Shown: positions 8,120 to 16,271 of the stretch, in pieces
How positions within the stretch are numbered: the stretch's first letter is position 1
How the letters are laid out: each line of letters begins with the position of its first letter
Origin: an uncultured Lachnospiraceae bacterium
GTDB lineage: Bacteria > Bacillota > Clostridia > Lachnospirales > Lachnospiraceae
Assembly: GCA_910587715.1 (NCBI GenBank)
Contig: CAJUMV010000037.1
Coordinates: 1 to 37,575, forward strand
Length of the DNA: 37,575 nucleotides
Direction: 5' to 3'
Translations under genes and position numbers: made by a program
Notes under the pieces: model-generated
The model's input: the letters and a program-made list of their open reading frames with translations, nothing else
Databases searched by the model: none
Told to the model about the DNA's origin: nothing

Positions 8120-8866
8120 TCATCCCTCCTCCACAATATCCACAACATCTATCATTCCGAACCCGGAACTCCGCCTTGAACAAATCGCATTCTGATAGAA
8201 ATATTGCAATATTTCGTTCTTCCCAGATACCGTGAAATCCACAATCGTGGCATCTAAATACACGCCATAATGTTTCACCACAATTTTCCTGCCCGTCACC
8301 GAATGCAGTTTAATGCTCTGTACTGTCTCTTCCGAAAAGCCTGCCATCTCCGCCTGCGTTTTTAACGCCTGCTCCAGCTTGTCCGCATAGCCCTCGTCCT
8401 CACAGCTGTAATAGGTGTCTCTGTTCGTCTCCCGGTCATGCTCCCGCACCACTACGGATGAGCCCGGCATTGAGACAAATCGAGCTGTCGTACCTCTGAT
8501 CTCTTTCTGGTCCAACTGGACGATATTTTTTAACGTAAAATAATTGCCCTCTTCCGCCGGATATCTTTTGTTTTTCTGATTCAGAAACGCCAGCATCAGG
8601 TACATACCGGTCTGTTTTCGGTCATCTGTAGAAAATACGAGCGAAAATTTATTGTCCGCAAACTGAAACTTTTCTTTTGTAAACCGGGGGTTACTGACAA
8701 TCATCGTCCACGAAAAATCTTTCGTGTTGGTGTCTTTATAATAACGTTCCAGAAGATCCCCATTCACAGACTGCGATAACGCGTTTTTAATAAAGCTCAA
8801 TATGTAACGCCGATAATCAGCGTTTAATTCCGACCGGTCAATAATAAAATCAAGCTTGAACCGCAC
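8120..8866 (-). CDS. cas6: Cas6 crRNA-processing endoribonuclease
   Basis: Cleaves the precursor crRNA within the repeats and normally stays bound to the 3' hairpin. The C-terminus carries the Gly-rich loop of Cas6 in CSRRSSGFGMIDV. The start chosen is the GTG at 8866 with AGGAGG nine bases upstream, giving 248 residues, typical for the family. A longer reading from 8962 is excluded because that ATG falls in the -35 box of the operon promoter. An ATG at 8896 has no good ribosome binding site. It is the first gene of the cas operon. Confidence 0.9.
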   Translation of the reverse strand: MRFKLDFIIDRSELNADYRRYILSFIKNALSQSVNGDLLERYYKDTNTKDFSWTMIVSNPRFTKEKFQFADNKFSLVFSTDDRKQTGMYLMLAFLNQKNKRYPAEEGNYFTLKNIVQLDQKEIRGTTARFVSMPGSSVVVREHDRETNRDTYYSCEDEGYADKLEQALKTQAEMAGFSEETVQSIKLHSVTGRKIVVKHYGVYLDATIVDFTVSGKNEILQYFYQNAICSRRSSGFGMIDVVDIVEEG

Positions 8867-8907
8867 GCCTGTCTCCCTCCTTTCTTCGTTTGACATATCT
8901 CTAGCAT
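8824..8907 (-). CDS. Possible 27-residue upstream reading frame overlapping cas6 start
   Basis: In the short cas mRNA leader an ATG at 8907 has AAGGAG about ten bases upstream and opens a 27-codon frame. It passes through the cas6 ribosome binding site and start codon in a different frame and stops at 8824. Its translation could affect cas6 initiation. The peptide starts MLEICQTKKGGRQ and resembles nothing I know. Short frames like this occur by chance, so confidence is low. Confidence 0.25.
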   Translation of the reverse strand: MLEICQTKKGGRQACGSSLILLLTGRN

Positions 8908-8933
8908 TTATGACAAGCTCCTTGTTTATCCTC

Positions 8934-8962
8934 AATATAGCACATCTACAAATCGTCGTCAA
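8934..8962 (-). promoter_or_regulatory. Promoter of the cas operon
   Basis: On the minus strand: -35 TTGACG (8957-8962), 17-bp spacer, and an extended -10 TGC-TATATT (box at 8934-8939). The start of transcription should be near 8927, about 60 bases before the cas6 GTG. The spacing and the TG extension make it a strong sigma-A type promoter. The very AT-rich block just upstream (8971-9060) could act as an UP element. Confidence 0.75.
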
Positions 8963-9152
8963 CGATTTTCGTAAAAAAATTTTTTTCTAAAATAAATAAT
9001 ATAGGTTAATATAATAAATATTGCAAATAAAATCCTTAAATGGTAGAATTATCATGATATAGATTCTATATTAGAATTTAAAGATATTCTTTATTTTAGA
9101 CTTTTATAGCCCCATAGTGGAAACCTTATCATTTCATTCTAGTCTCCCTGTA

Positions 9153-9217
9153 AATCCCCACGCATAAACCCACCCCCACCCTCATAAACTGTTAAAAAAA
9201 GAATCACTGTGGGGATT
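9153..9217 (+). promoter_or_regulatory. Long-range stem able to hide a ribosome binding site
   Basis: AATCCCCAC (9153-9161) is a perfect complement of GTGGGGATT (9209-9217). The second arm contains the GGGGA ribosome binding site of the gene starting at 9224. Pairing would block it across a 47-base loop. Perfect 9-base complementarity of this kind may be chance; no known riboswitch class is recognised. No clear promoter was found upstream. Confidence 0.3.
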
Positions 9218-9223
9218 ACCTGT

Positions 9224-9697
9224 ATGAGTTCTAAAACCAAAATTGTCGTACTTCATGTAAAAGAGTTAATATATACCGGCATTTTCGCTGCTCTCGGTAT
9301 TCTTTTTATTATCCTGCTCATCATTATGTTTCTGCCCAAAGAAAAGAAGCAGGAGACCATGTCCACCGTAACGCAGCCCACAAGCGACACCTATGTGCCC
9401 GGCGTATATACGACCTCTCTCATCTTAAATGACAATGTTGTGGAAATCGAAGTGACTGTGGACGAGAAGAACATCAACGCCATTCGGCTGGTCAATCTGG
9501 ATGAAGCCGTTACCACCATGTACCCTCTAATCCAGCCTTCTTTCGAGGACCTCGCCGACCAGATTATCAAAAGCCAGAGTCTGGAAGGAATTACATATCC
9601 TGATGACAGCAAATATACTTCCATAATTCTCTTAGATGCCATCACCAGTTCACTCAACAAGGCGTTGGAGAATCAGGGGGAAACCGAATCAGAATAG
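9224..9697 (+). CDS. Membrane-anchored protein with FMN-binding-like domain
   Basis: A 157-residue protein starting at the ATG at 9224, with GGGGA upstream; a GTG at 9209 is inside the ribosome binding site. One transmembrane helix (about residues 13-37, Ile/Leu-rich) is followed by an extracellular domain. That domain runs GVYTTSLILNDNVVEIEVTV and ends KYTSIILLDAITSSLNKAL, the pattern of FMN-binding (PF04205-like) domains. In those the end reads SGATxTS, with FMN attached to the Thr. Here that motif is PDDSKYTS, so covalent flavin attachment is doubtful. Function unknown; possibly a degenerate, structural relative. Confidence 0.6.
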   Translation: MSSKTKIVVLHVKELIYTGIFAALGILFIILLIIMFLPKEKKQETMSTVTQPTSDTYVPGVYTTSLILNDNVVEIEVTVDEKNINAIRLVNLDEAVTTMYPLIQPSFEDLADQIIKSQSLEGITYPDDSKYTSIILLDAITSSLNKALENQGETESE

Positions 9698-9710
9698 TGA
9701 TGTCTGGAAT

Positions 9711-9844
9711 CTCAAATCCATGCGGAGAATGCCGCTTTTCAGGCATTCTCCTATGCGAAACTTAGTACTTCCAAGTCAGCTTGCTGACTTTGCGTCTCCG
9801 TCCTATGGCGGGACATCTTTAGAAGTACTTTTCGCATTTCTCAC
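9711..9844. repeat. Structured intergenic repeat, copy 1 (134 bp)
   Basis: This is the longer copy of a repeat also found at 25911-26025. It holds hairpin A, GGAGAATGCC (9724-9733) with GGCATTCTCC (9742-9751). It also holds an enclosing stem GCGAAA/AGTACTTC (9755-9771) with GAAGTACT/TTTCGC (9822-9835). Inside that stem is an extra palindrome AAGTCAGC-TT-GCTGACTT (9773-9790) that copy 2 lacks. It fills the gap between two convergent genes and reaches over the stop codon of the minus-strand gene. No T-run follows the stems, so it is not a standard terminator. Confidence 0.85.
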
Positions 9845-10458
9845 ACTGCCTCATCCATATTAAGAAACAAATCTTCATAAATCCCTGCCTTCACCTGCTC
9901 GGAAAATGTATATCGACCGGAAGTGCCATGTTCAAAATTGTACACCAAAACGCTTCTCTCCTTCGGGTCAACAATCCAGTACTCCCGCACGCCCGCCTGC
10001 TCATACAGCGCACATTTCGTGATATAATCCATCGTCCTGCTCGAAGGCGAGACAATCTCAATCGCCCAGTCCGGCGCGCCGTGGCAGCCCTTCTCGTCCA
10101 GCTTATCCATATTGCAAATCACGGTCACGTCCGGCTCCACATAATTGTGTTCATCATCCTTGATAAAAACCCCAAACGGCGACAGTATCACCCTGCACAG
10201 TCCGCCTTTTCCCGTAATATACATCCGAATTTTAAAATACAGCCAACCCAGCATATCCTGATGCGTCAACGTAGGCGTCGCCATCATGTACATTTTCCCA
10301 TCAATCAGCTCCGCGCGCTCCCCTTCCGGAAGCGCCTCGATATCCTTGACGGTATATACCCTGTCCTCCAGCTGTTTCTCCACATTTCCCCCATTGCGGG
10401 ACTTTCCTCCCTCAAGCATCCTGAAAATGTCCTCTCTTTCCATCTTTCTGTGTTCCAT
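9841..10458 (-). CDS. Uma2-family (DUF820) PD-(D/E)XK nuclease
   Basis: A protein of up to 205 residues of the Uma2 family, restriction-endonuclease-like proteins abundant in cyanobacteria and Clostridia with mostly unknown roles. The family N-terminus YTVKDIEALPEGERAELIDG is clear. The catalytic core follows as VEPDVTVI and then WAIEIVSPSS, with a Lys (TKCALY) downstream and the typical end GVREYWIVDP. The exact start is unsure: no candidate ATG (10458, 10443, 10419) has a good ribosome binding site. The active-site acidic residues look intact. Not obviously co-transcribed with anything. Confidence 0.85.
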   Translation of the reverse strand: MEHRKMEREDIFRMLEGGKSRNGGNVEKQLEDRVYTVKDIEALPEGERAELIDGKMYMMATPTLTHQDMLGWLYFKIRMYITGKGGLCRVILSPFGVFIKDDEHNYVEPDVTVICNMDKLDEKGCHGAPDWAIEIVSPSSRTMDYITKCALYEQAGVREYWIVDPKERSVLVYNFEHGTSGRYTFSEQVKAGIYEDLFLNMDEAV

Positions 10459-10734
10459 AAGCCTTTTCGTCCGGCAGAAAGCAGGCTATGGTCCGACACG
10501 GTAAAATCCCCATGCTCTCCATCATTCGCCTCCGCCGCTATTTAGTTGATAGTTTTGAGTAAGCGGCAGAAATTGCCTGAATGTGCGACATGCACGGTTC
10601 ATTGATTACTTATGTTGAATTTATCATACAGATTTTCCCCTCCTCTGTCAAGCGCAGATTTCAGAAAATCTGTCAAAATTCCGTCCTTTACTTTTCCGGC
10701 AGAAAAATCTATGATTACAGTAGAAAGGCGGGAA

Positions 10735-11620
10735 ATGATGAAAGCACTGAAAGGCATTACCCTTGCATCCGCAAGTATATCCGTTTTGTATATCGCGCTG
10801 GCGGCGTTTTTTTCGTTCACGGAGGTTTCCTTCCGCGCATGGGCGGCGCCATGCTTGTGTCTCTTCTGATTGCCCTCAACAGGGAAGAGGAGACGGCGCT
10901 CACCAAGCATCTGATTGGGAAAAATCTCGGGGATTTGCCTGCGTTATCAAAAGATATTTTGCTGCTTGCCAACTATTGTATTACCGCAAACGGCGGCGAC
11001 AGCGAGAAAAATATTTACCACCACTACCCCGGCAGAATCAGATATGGTTTCAGCATTCAGAACGAACCGCCTTGCTGCGTATACAGCTACTCTTTTTCTT
11101 ATGGACAGCTCAATCTCGATGACATAAAGGAGGAGACGCTCAAAAGCTATCAGGAGGAATTGTCTTGGAGAAAAACGCGGGACCAAAAAGCCGCGGCAAA
11201 AATGAGGATGCAGGGAATACGTCGGAGGCTGCCGGCGCAAATGCTTCGCCCGACGAGGAGAGCGAAGTTTACGAGCCGGATTACCGTGAAAAACCTGCGA
11301 AAATGATTTATGATGCCTTTCTGGCAAAAGAAGGCTTTTCTTACGAGGTATGCTACAACGCCAAGGGCAATTTCTATCTTGATTTGGGCAGCAAGGAAGA
11401 GGGCGGTCAGCTTTATCACTATCGTCTGGTGTACGACCTCCCTTCCAAAAACGGGCTGTGTGAGCTTTTTGTACTATACCGCGCGGAAGAAGGCGCCGAC
11501 GAGGAAGCCATCGTGGACATGTACGCGGCAAAGCCGGACACAGGCGAAGTGGTGCGCTCGGGAAGGAAGGCATGGAGCGACGTCGGCACAAAGGCTTACC
11601 GTGACCTGACCGGTGAGTAA
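10735..11620 (+). pseudogene. Unknown membrane protein gene broken over three frames
   Basis: The ATG at 10735 (AAAGGCGGGAA before it) opens a signal-like hydrophobic N-terminus, MMKALKGITLASASIS, that stops at 10869. Coding-like sequence continues in another frame from about 10842 (GGAMLVSLLIALNREEETALT) to about 11200, then in a third frame to 11620 (AKMIYDAFLAKEGFSYEV through KAYRDLTGE). The second shift fits a slip at the AAAAA near 11199. The third part could instead be a separate gene from a TTG at 11165 with AGGAGG seven bases upstream. I do not recognise the family. Two shifts suggest decay, unless they are sequencing errors. Confidence 0.55.
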
Positions 11621-11653
11621 AAATCGTCACTCTCACGCTTTCCAATACCCATC

Positions 11654-13564
11654 CTACAGCTCCTCCATCTGTGCCAGCCACACCGCCGCGCTGGCATCCG
11701 AGGGCATTCGCAGATCCCCTCTGGGCGAGAGCGCCACGCTTCCCACTTTGGGACCGTCCGGCAGACAGGACCGTTTAAACTGCTGGGCGAAGAACCGCTG
11801 ATAGAAAATCTTTAGCCACTTCAATATGACATCATCGTCATAAATTCCCGCAAACGCCATACATGCTATCCGATAAACCTTCGCCGGCTCAAAGCCGCAG
11901 CGCAGCATATAATATAAGAAGAAATCGTGCAGCTCATAGGGTCCCACCAAATCCTCGGTCTTTTGGGAAATCACGCCGTCCACGGGAGGCAGAAGCTCGG
12001 GACTCACGGGCGTGTCCAAAACATCCAGCAAAAGCGCCTTCAAAGGTTCCTCCCCGCAGGTGTCGGCATAATAGCGCACCAGATGCCGCACTAAGGTTTT
12101 TGGCACGCCTGCGTTCACGCCGTACATGGACATGTGATCCCCGTTGTAAGTCGCCCAGCCGAGCGCCAGCTCCGACATGTCCCCCGTGCCGATAACCAGC
12201 CCGCCCGTCTGGTTGGCGATATCCATCAATATCTGCGTCCGCTCCCTCGCCTGTCCGTTCTCGTAAGTCACGTCATGACAGTCACCGCTCTGACCGATAT
12301 CCCGGAAATGCACGTTTACCGCCTCCCTGATATCAACCTCCCGCAGTGTCGTGCCAAGCAGGCGTGCCAGCCTGCAGGCATTGTCATAGGTTCTGTCCGT
12401 CGTGCCGAAGCACGGCATGGTAACTGATGTTATCTTATCTCTGGCAAGCCCGAGCATGTCAAAAGCACGCACCGTCACCAAAAGCGCGAGGGTAGAATCC
12501 AGACCGCCGGAAATGCCCAGCACCGCCGACTGGCAGCCAGTATGCTCATACCGTTTTTTCAGCCCGTAAGACTGAATGGAGAGAATTTCATTACAGCGTT
12601 CTTCCCGCTTCTTTGCCTCATCCGGCACAAAGGGTCTTGCCGAAAACCTTCTTTCCAGAAAAGTCTCTTCCTCCTCCATATGCACAGGCAAAATCTGATG
12701 TTGACGCAAATTCTCCCCCTGATAGGTATTCATTCTGCGCCGCTCATGGGAGAGCCTGTGAATATCCAAATCCGCATAAATAGCACATGTTTCGAACCGT
12801 TTTGCCTGCGCCAGCACTCTGCCATTCTCCACAATGATATCATGCCCACCGAACACTAAATCCTGTGTGGACTCTCCCTCCCCCGCCGAGCTGTAAATAT
12901 ATGCCGCAATCTGTCTGGCGCTGGCGGATTTCACCAGCATTTCCCGGTAAGCGTCCTTGCCCACCGTCTCGTTGGAGGCTGACAGATTGACGATCACCGT
13001 TGCCCCCGCCAGTGTATGCGCCGTCGCCGGGGATTCGGGCGCCCAGATATCCTCACATATCTCACAGCCCACGGCAAGCCCGCGCACCGCATCTACCTGA
13101 AACAAAATGTCGGTTCCGAAAGGAATTTCCTTCCCTTCATATAAAAAAGGCTCCGGCCGGGGATTCCCCGGCGTAAAATGTCTGCCCTCGTAAAACTCCG
13201 CGTAAGAAGGAATATGTCTCTTGGGGATAAAAGCGAGAATTTCCCCGTCCTGTAAAACCGCCGCCACATTGTACAGCTTATGCTGTCTGACTAACGGCAT
13301 ACCTACGAAAACAAGGGCGTCGCTGTCCTCCGTAGCTGCCTTTACCTCAGTCAAAGCCTCCAGAGCCTGCGTCAACAGAATCTCCTGCAAAAACAGATCG
13401 CCGCATGTATAGCCGGTGAGACACAACTCCGGAAAGACAATCACCTTTGCCCCCCGCCGCACCGCCTCCTCGATCCCCTTTCCGATCTCCTTTGCGTTGT
13501 AACGAGGGTCTGCCACCTTGATTTTCGGCGTTACAGCCGCTGCTTTTATAAATCCATGTCTCAT
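11654..13564 (-). CDS. nadE: Glutamine-dependent NAD+ synthetase
   Basis: Makes NAD from deamido-NAD, ATP and glutamine-derived ammonia, the last step of NAD synthesis. The 636 residues are normal for the two-domain form. The N-terminal nitrilase-like glutaminase has the triad Glu46 (FPELC), Lys115 (FIPKR) and Cys170 (EICEDIW). The C-terminal ATP-pyrophosphatase has SGGLDS at 352-357. All are intact. A ribosome binding site (AAGGAAA) and a probable extended -10 promoter lie just upstream. It converges on the broken gene, whose last frame ends 33 bases away. Confidence 0.97.
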   Translation of the reverse strand: MRHGFIKAAAVTPKIKVADPRYNAKEIGKGIEEAVRRGAKVIVFPELCLTGYTCGDLFLQEILLTQALEALTEVKAATEDSDALVFVGMPLVRQHKLYNVAAVLQDGEILAFIPKRHIPSYAEFYEGRHFTPGNPRPEPFLYEGKEIPFGTDILFQVDAVRGLAVGCEICEDIWAPESPATAHTLAGATVIVNLSASNETVGKDAYREMLVKSASARQIAAYIYSSAGEGESTQDLVFGGHDIIVENGRVLAQAKRFETCAIYADLDIHRLSHERRRMNTYQGENLRQHQILPVHMEEEETFLERRFSARPFVPDEAKKREERCNEILSIQSYGLKKRYEHTGCQSAVLGISGGLDSTLALLVTVRAFDMLGLARDKITSVTMPCFGTTDRTYDNACRLARLLGTTLREVDIREAVNVHFRDIGQSGDCHDVTYENGQARERTQILMDIANQTGGLVIGTGDMSELALGWATYNGDHMSMYGVNAGVPKTLVRHLVRYYADTCGEEPLKALLLDVLDTPVSPELLPPVDGVISQKTEDLVGPYELHDFFLYYMLRCGFEPAKVYRIACMAFAGIYDDDVILKWLKIFYQRFFAQQFKRSCLPDGPKVGSVALSPRGDLRMPSDASAAVWLAQMEEL

Positions 13565-14229
13565 ATCCCGTATTTCCTTTCTTTTTTCACTTTTTTATTA
13601 TAACAAACCGAATGTCCAAAATGCGCTTTCTTAATTTTGATTTTAATCCTCTTTGCGCTGCCATTTCTTCGCATCCTGCGCTGAAATTTCATAGTTTCTG
13701 TTATATATGACCCGTTATTTTTATGTGAACAGCTGTTATTTATTTCTGTTTTCCCTTGTAAATACAGACTTTTTCTCATTTTAATCCATCTGCCATAAAG
13801 TCTCTCCAAAATTCGAAATATCAAATCTGTTTTTCTGTTAAATCTTATTTTAGTTTTTTCACATTCGCACGGCATCAAACACATGTTCTAACCGTCAAAT
13901 TTTGTCCCATAACTCATGTTTTGAAATTTTTTCTCACCTGCAAGCTGTCAGACAGTTTCTTTCTCTCCGTCTGTTTTCTCTCCCGCCTCTTTTCAGTATA
14001 CCCCGTTATTTTTTATGTTTTCCACTTCTCACTTTCCATCCCTGCATTTTTTCACAGCGCGCTTACTTTCCTCTATTTACAACGATTTTTCCAACACACT
14101 CATAAAATTACAGTAGGTTTTTATCCAACTTCCTGCTTTCATCCTTGTTTTTCTTCTATCTATTTATCCGTTTTATTTTCCTCTTTTTGTCAGACATTAA
14201 ATCATATTTTAACCAGATGTTCAAAGCAC
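13565..14229. other. 665-base gap without a convincing gene
   Basis: Between nadE and hsp33. The plus strand is markedly rich in T and C and the minus strand in A and G. Short reading frames exist on both strands, but all have Phe/Ser/His-rich or Lys/Arg-rich low-complexity products. No tRNA, terminator hairpin with T-run or repeat was recognised. The only clear element is a -10 box near nadE. It could be a decayed gene or an untranslated leader. Confidence 0.5.
13597..13602 (-). promoter_or_regulatory. Probable extended -10 promoter of nadE
   Basis: On the minus strand TGT-TATAAT sits 33 bases before the nadE ATG. The -35 region at 17 bp (GCATTT) is poor, so the call rests on the consensus -10 with its TG extension. 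Confidence 0.4.
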
Positions 14230-15126
14230 TTATCCGACACTCCCCGCTTTCATAATTCGTTCCACCTCCTCCACGGAGAAGGTATAGTCCTTATTACAAA
14301 AATGACAATGCAATTCCACTTCCTTCCCCTCATCAACCAGTTCCTTCAAGTCCTTTGCCCCGAGACTTAAGAGCACCTTCTCCACCCGCTCTCTGCTGCA
14401 GTCGCACCGAAAGCTCACCGGCATCCTGTCCGTTATCTCCGGAGCGAACTCATCCAGTACGCACTCTAACAGTTCCTCCGGGGTCTTTCCTGCCTCCAAG
14501 AGTTCTGTAACAGACGTTATTTTTATCAGTTTCTCTTCCAGACGACTGATTACCTCCTCCGAGGTAAATGGCATCAGCTGTACGATAAAGCCGCCCGCCT
14601 GACGCACCGTGTTATCCCGGTTCATCAAAACGCCCAGCGCCACCACAGAGGGTATCTGCTCGGACGCCGCAAAATAATACGTCAAATCATCCGCGACCTC
14701 GCCGGTCTGCAGAGTAACCGTGGAAGCGTAAGGCTCCTTTAACCCCATATCCTTCATCACATGCAGGACGCCCGCGCCGATTACGCCGCCCACATCCAGC
14801 TTTCCCGCGCTGTTTGGCGGCATCATTGCCTGCGGATTGTCCGCATAGCCCTTCACATGACCTGCGGCATCCGCCGTCGCCGTAATCCCGTGCACCGAAC
14901 CCGCACCTCTGATTTGCAGGGTGAGAATGTCCTTCTCGCCCTTGAGCATACTGCCCATCATCAGCGCGCCCGTCATCAGCCGTCCCAAAGCCGCCGTCAC
15001 CACGGGGCTTGTATCATGAGCCGCCCGCGCCGTTTCCACAAGCTCTCTTGAAGTCACCGCAAACGCGCGTATCTGCGCATCCGCCGCCGTTGCTCTTACC
15101 ATGTAATCTCCTGTATATGCTTCCAT
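14230..15126 (-). CDS. hslO: Redox-regulated chaperone Hsp33
   Basis: A cytosolic holdase activated by oxidative unfolding. From the ATG at 15126 (GGGGAG upstream) it has 298 residues, the family's usual size. A longer reading to 15399 only adds antisense-like sequence over the upstream gene. The N-terminal domain starts MEAYTGDYMVRATAADAQIRAF and includes the conserved GHVKGYADNP. The C-terminal zinc redox switch is CDC (in FRCDCSRE) and CHFC, all four cysteines present. It follows the methyltransferase after 14 bases, so the two form an operon. Confidence 0.96.
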   Translation of the reverse strand: MEAYTGDYMVRATAADAQIRAFAVTSRELVETARAAHDTSPVVTAALGRLMTGALMMGSMLKGEKDILTLQIRGAGSVHGITATADAAGHVKGYADNPQAMMPPNSAGKLDVGGVIGAGVLHVMKDMGLKEPYASTVTLQTGEVADDLTYYFAASEQIPSVVALGVLMNRDNTVRQAGGFIVQLMPFTSEEVISRLEEKLIKITSVTELLEAGKTPEELLECVLDEFAPEITDRMPVSFRCDCSRERVEKVLLSLGAKDLKELVDEGKEVELHCHFCNKDYTFSVEEVERIMKAGSVG

Positions 15127-15140
15127 AGGAATCTCCCCTC

Positions 15141-16157
15141 TTAACTCAAATGCTGATTCGCCGCAGTCTCCGCGCCTTTCCGCGCCACCATATAAATCCG
15201 TTCGCTCTCCTCCGTCACCTCTCCGTGGGTGTCCGCATCCAGCGCCGTCAGAAATTCCAACCCCGCCTGCGTAAGAAGCGCCTTCATCTGCGCAGGACGA
15301 TAGCCCCGCTGATAGTGCACCTCCTGAAACCGGCGAAACCGCGGCTGCTCTTCCTGCCTGCACACTGTCGGAAACGCCGCACCTGCCGCCTGCCCGCACG
15401 CCGCACAGCTCCCGGCATCCGTTTCCATTCCGCCTATCGCTCCATCCACTCGGGACGCTGCTCTCTCCTCCGCCACAAAAACCGTCAGGTCATACTCGTT
15501 GATCTCCTGCTCCGCGTGATAATAGTTTTCCCAGATAAAACTGCAGTCTTCCCGATTTTCCGCAATGGTGGCGTCTCCGATCACGACGGCGTATTTGTAA
15601 ACGGTATTGAAATCAAAAATAAAAATTCCCTGCGGGTACAGATAATTGTTTACCCGTTCAAAGGTCCGCACGATATCTTCCTCGTCCAGCAGATAGTTCA
15701 GACTGTCGCAAACGCTGACGACCGTCCCCACCGTGCCGTAAAGCTCCAGTTCCCGCATATCCTGCAAGAGATACAGGATATCAAGCCCCGACCGCTCCCG
15801 CTTCTCCATGGCGATTTGCAGCATCTCCTCCGCGTTGTCCACACCGATCATGTCGTAGCCTCTGCGTGCCAGAAGCTCCGTCAGTGTACCTGTACCACAG
15901 CCGAGGTCAAGAATTGTATTGCGCTCCTGCCGGAGATTTTCTTCCGCGGACTCCCCGTCGGCGTCCGAAGGGTTCTCAAAGTTTTTATTTATGACATTTA
16001 TGACATTTGTGTCATTTCTCGCGTTTTCCTGCCGCTTTGACACGTCATCCACGCCATACCGCCGAAAAATCTCTATCAAAAACGCACACCACTCCTCATA
16101 GGGCGTGTCGTCCATCAGTTCATCATAAACTTCCGCAAAATCCGTGTACGCTTCCAT
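15141..16157 (-). CDS. Class I SAM-dependent methyltransferase
   Basis: About 338 residues from the ATG at 16157 (AGGGA upstream). The opening EAYTDFAEVYDELMDD and the SAM-binding motif ILDLGCGTGTLTELLA are typical of the YdaC/YqeM-like small-molecule methyltransferases found beside hsp33 in Clostridia. Between them lies an unusual low-complexity insert of about 35 residues (KRQENARNDTNVINVINKN and on). A second Ala/Cys-rich insert lies near the C-terminus. The substrate is unknown. It is the first gene of the pair with hsp33. Confidence 0.85.
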   Translation of the reverse strand: MEAYTDFAEVYDELMDDTPYEEWCAFLIEIFRRYGVDDVSKRQENARNDTNVINVINKNFENPSDADGESAEENLRQERNTILDLGCGTGTLTELLARRGYDMIGVDNAEEMLQIAMEKRERSGLDILYLLQDMRELELYGTVGTVVSVCDSLNYLLDEEDIVRTFERVNNYLYPQGIFIFDFNTVYKYAVVIGDATIAENREDCSFIWENYYHAEQEINEYDLTVFVAEERAASRVDGAIGGMETDAGSCAACGQAAGAAFPTVCRQEEQPRFRRFQEVHYQRGYRPAQMKALLTQAGLEFLTALDADTHGEVTEESERIYMVARKGAETAANQHLS

Positions 16158-16271
16158 TTTCGTCCCTGTCCCGCCGTTTCTTTTCAATATCTTTCGCTGC
16201 TTTCTCAAACTATTTTTGCGGATATCCGCACTTTTTGTTCGAGTTAAGCATACCGTATCCGGCTTTTCAAA

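Noticed and set aside
9724..9751. Hairpin A of the repeat as a rho-independent terminator
   Set aside because: No run of T follows on either strand in either copy.
13561..13884. Minus-strand frame of 107 codons whose stop overlaps the nadE ATG
   Set aside because: The product is Lys/Arg-rich low complexity with no family resemblance. It includes the likely nadE promoter, and no good ribosome binding site precedes it.
13921..14370. Plus-strand frame of 149 codons
   Set aside because: It is Phe/Ser/His-rich, as expected from T/C-rich DNA, and runs antisense through the 3' end of hsp33.
15127..15399. N-terminal extension of hsp33
   Set aside because: The added sequence is antisense to the methyltransferase C-terminus, and the ATG at 15126 has a proper ribosome binding site and family start.
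16001..16014. Reading the 14-bp palindrome as a CcpA cre site
   Set aside because: The cre consensus needs CG at the centre; none of the eight centres has it, and the sites are inside genes.
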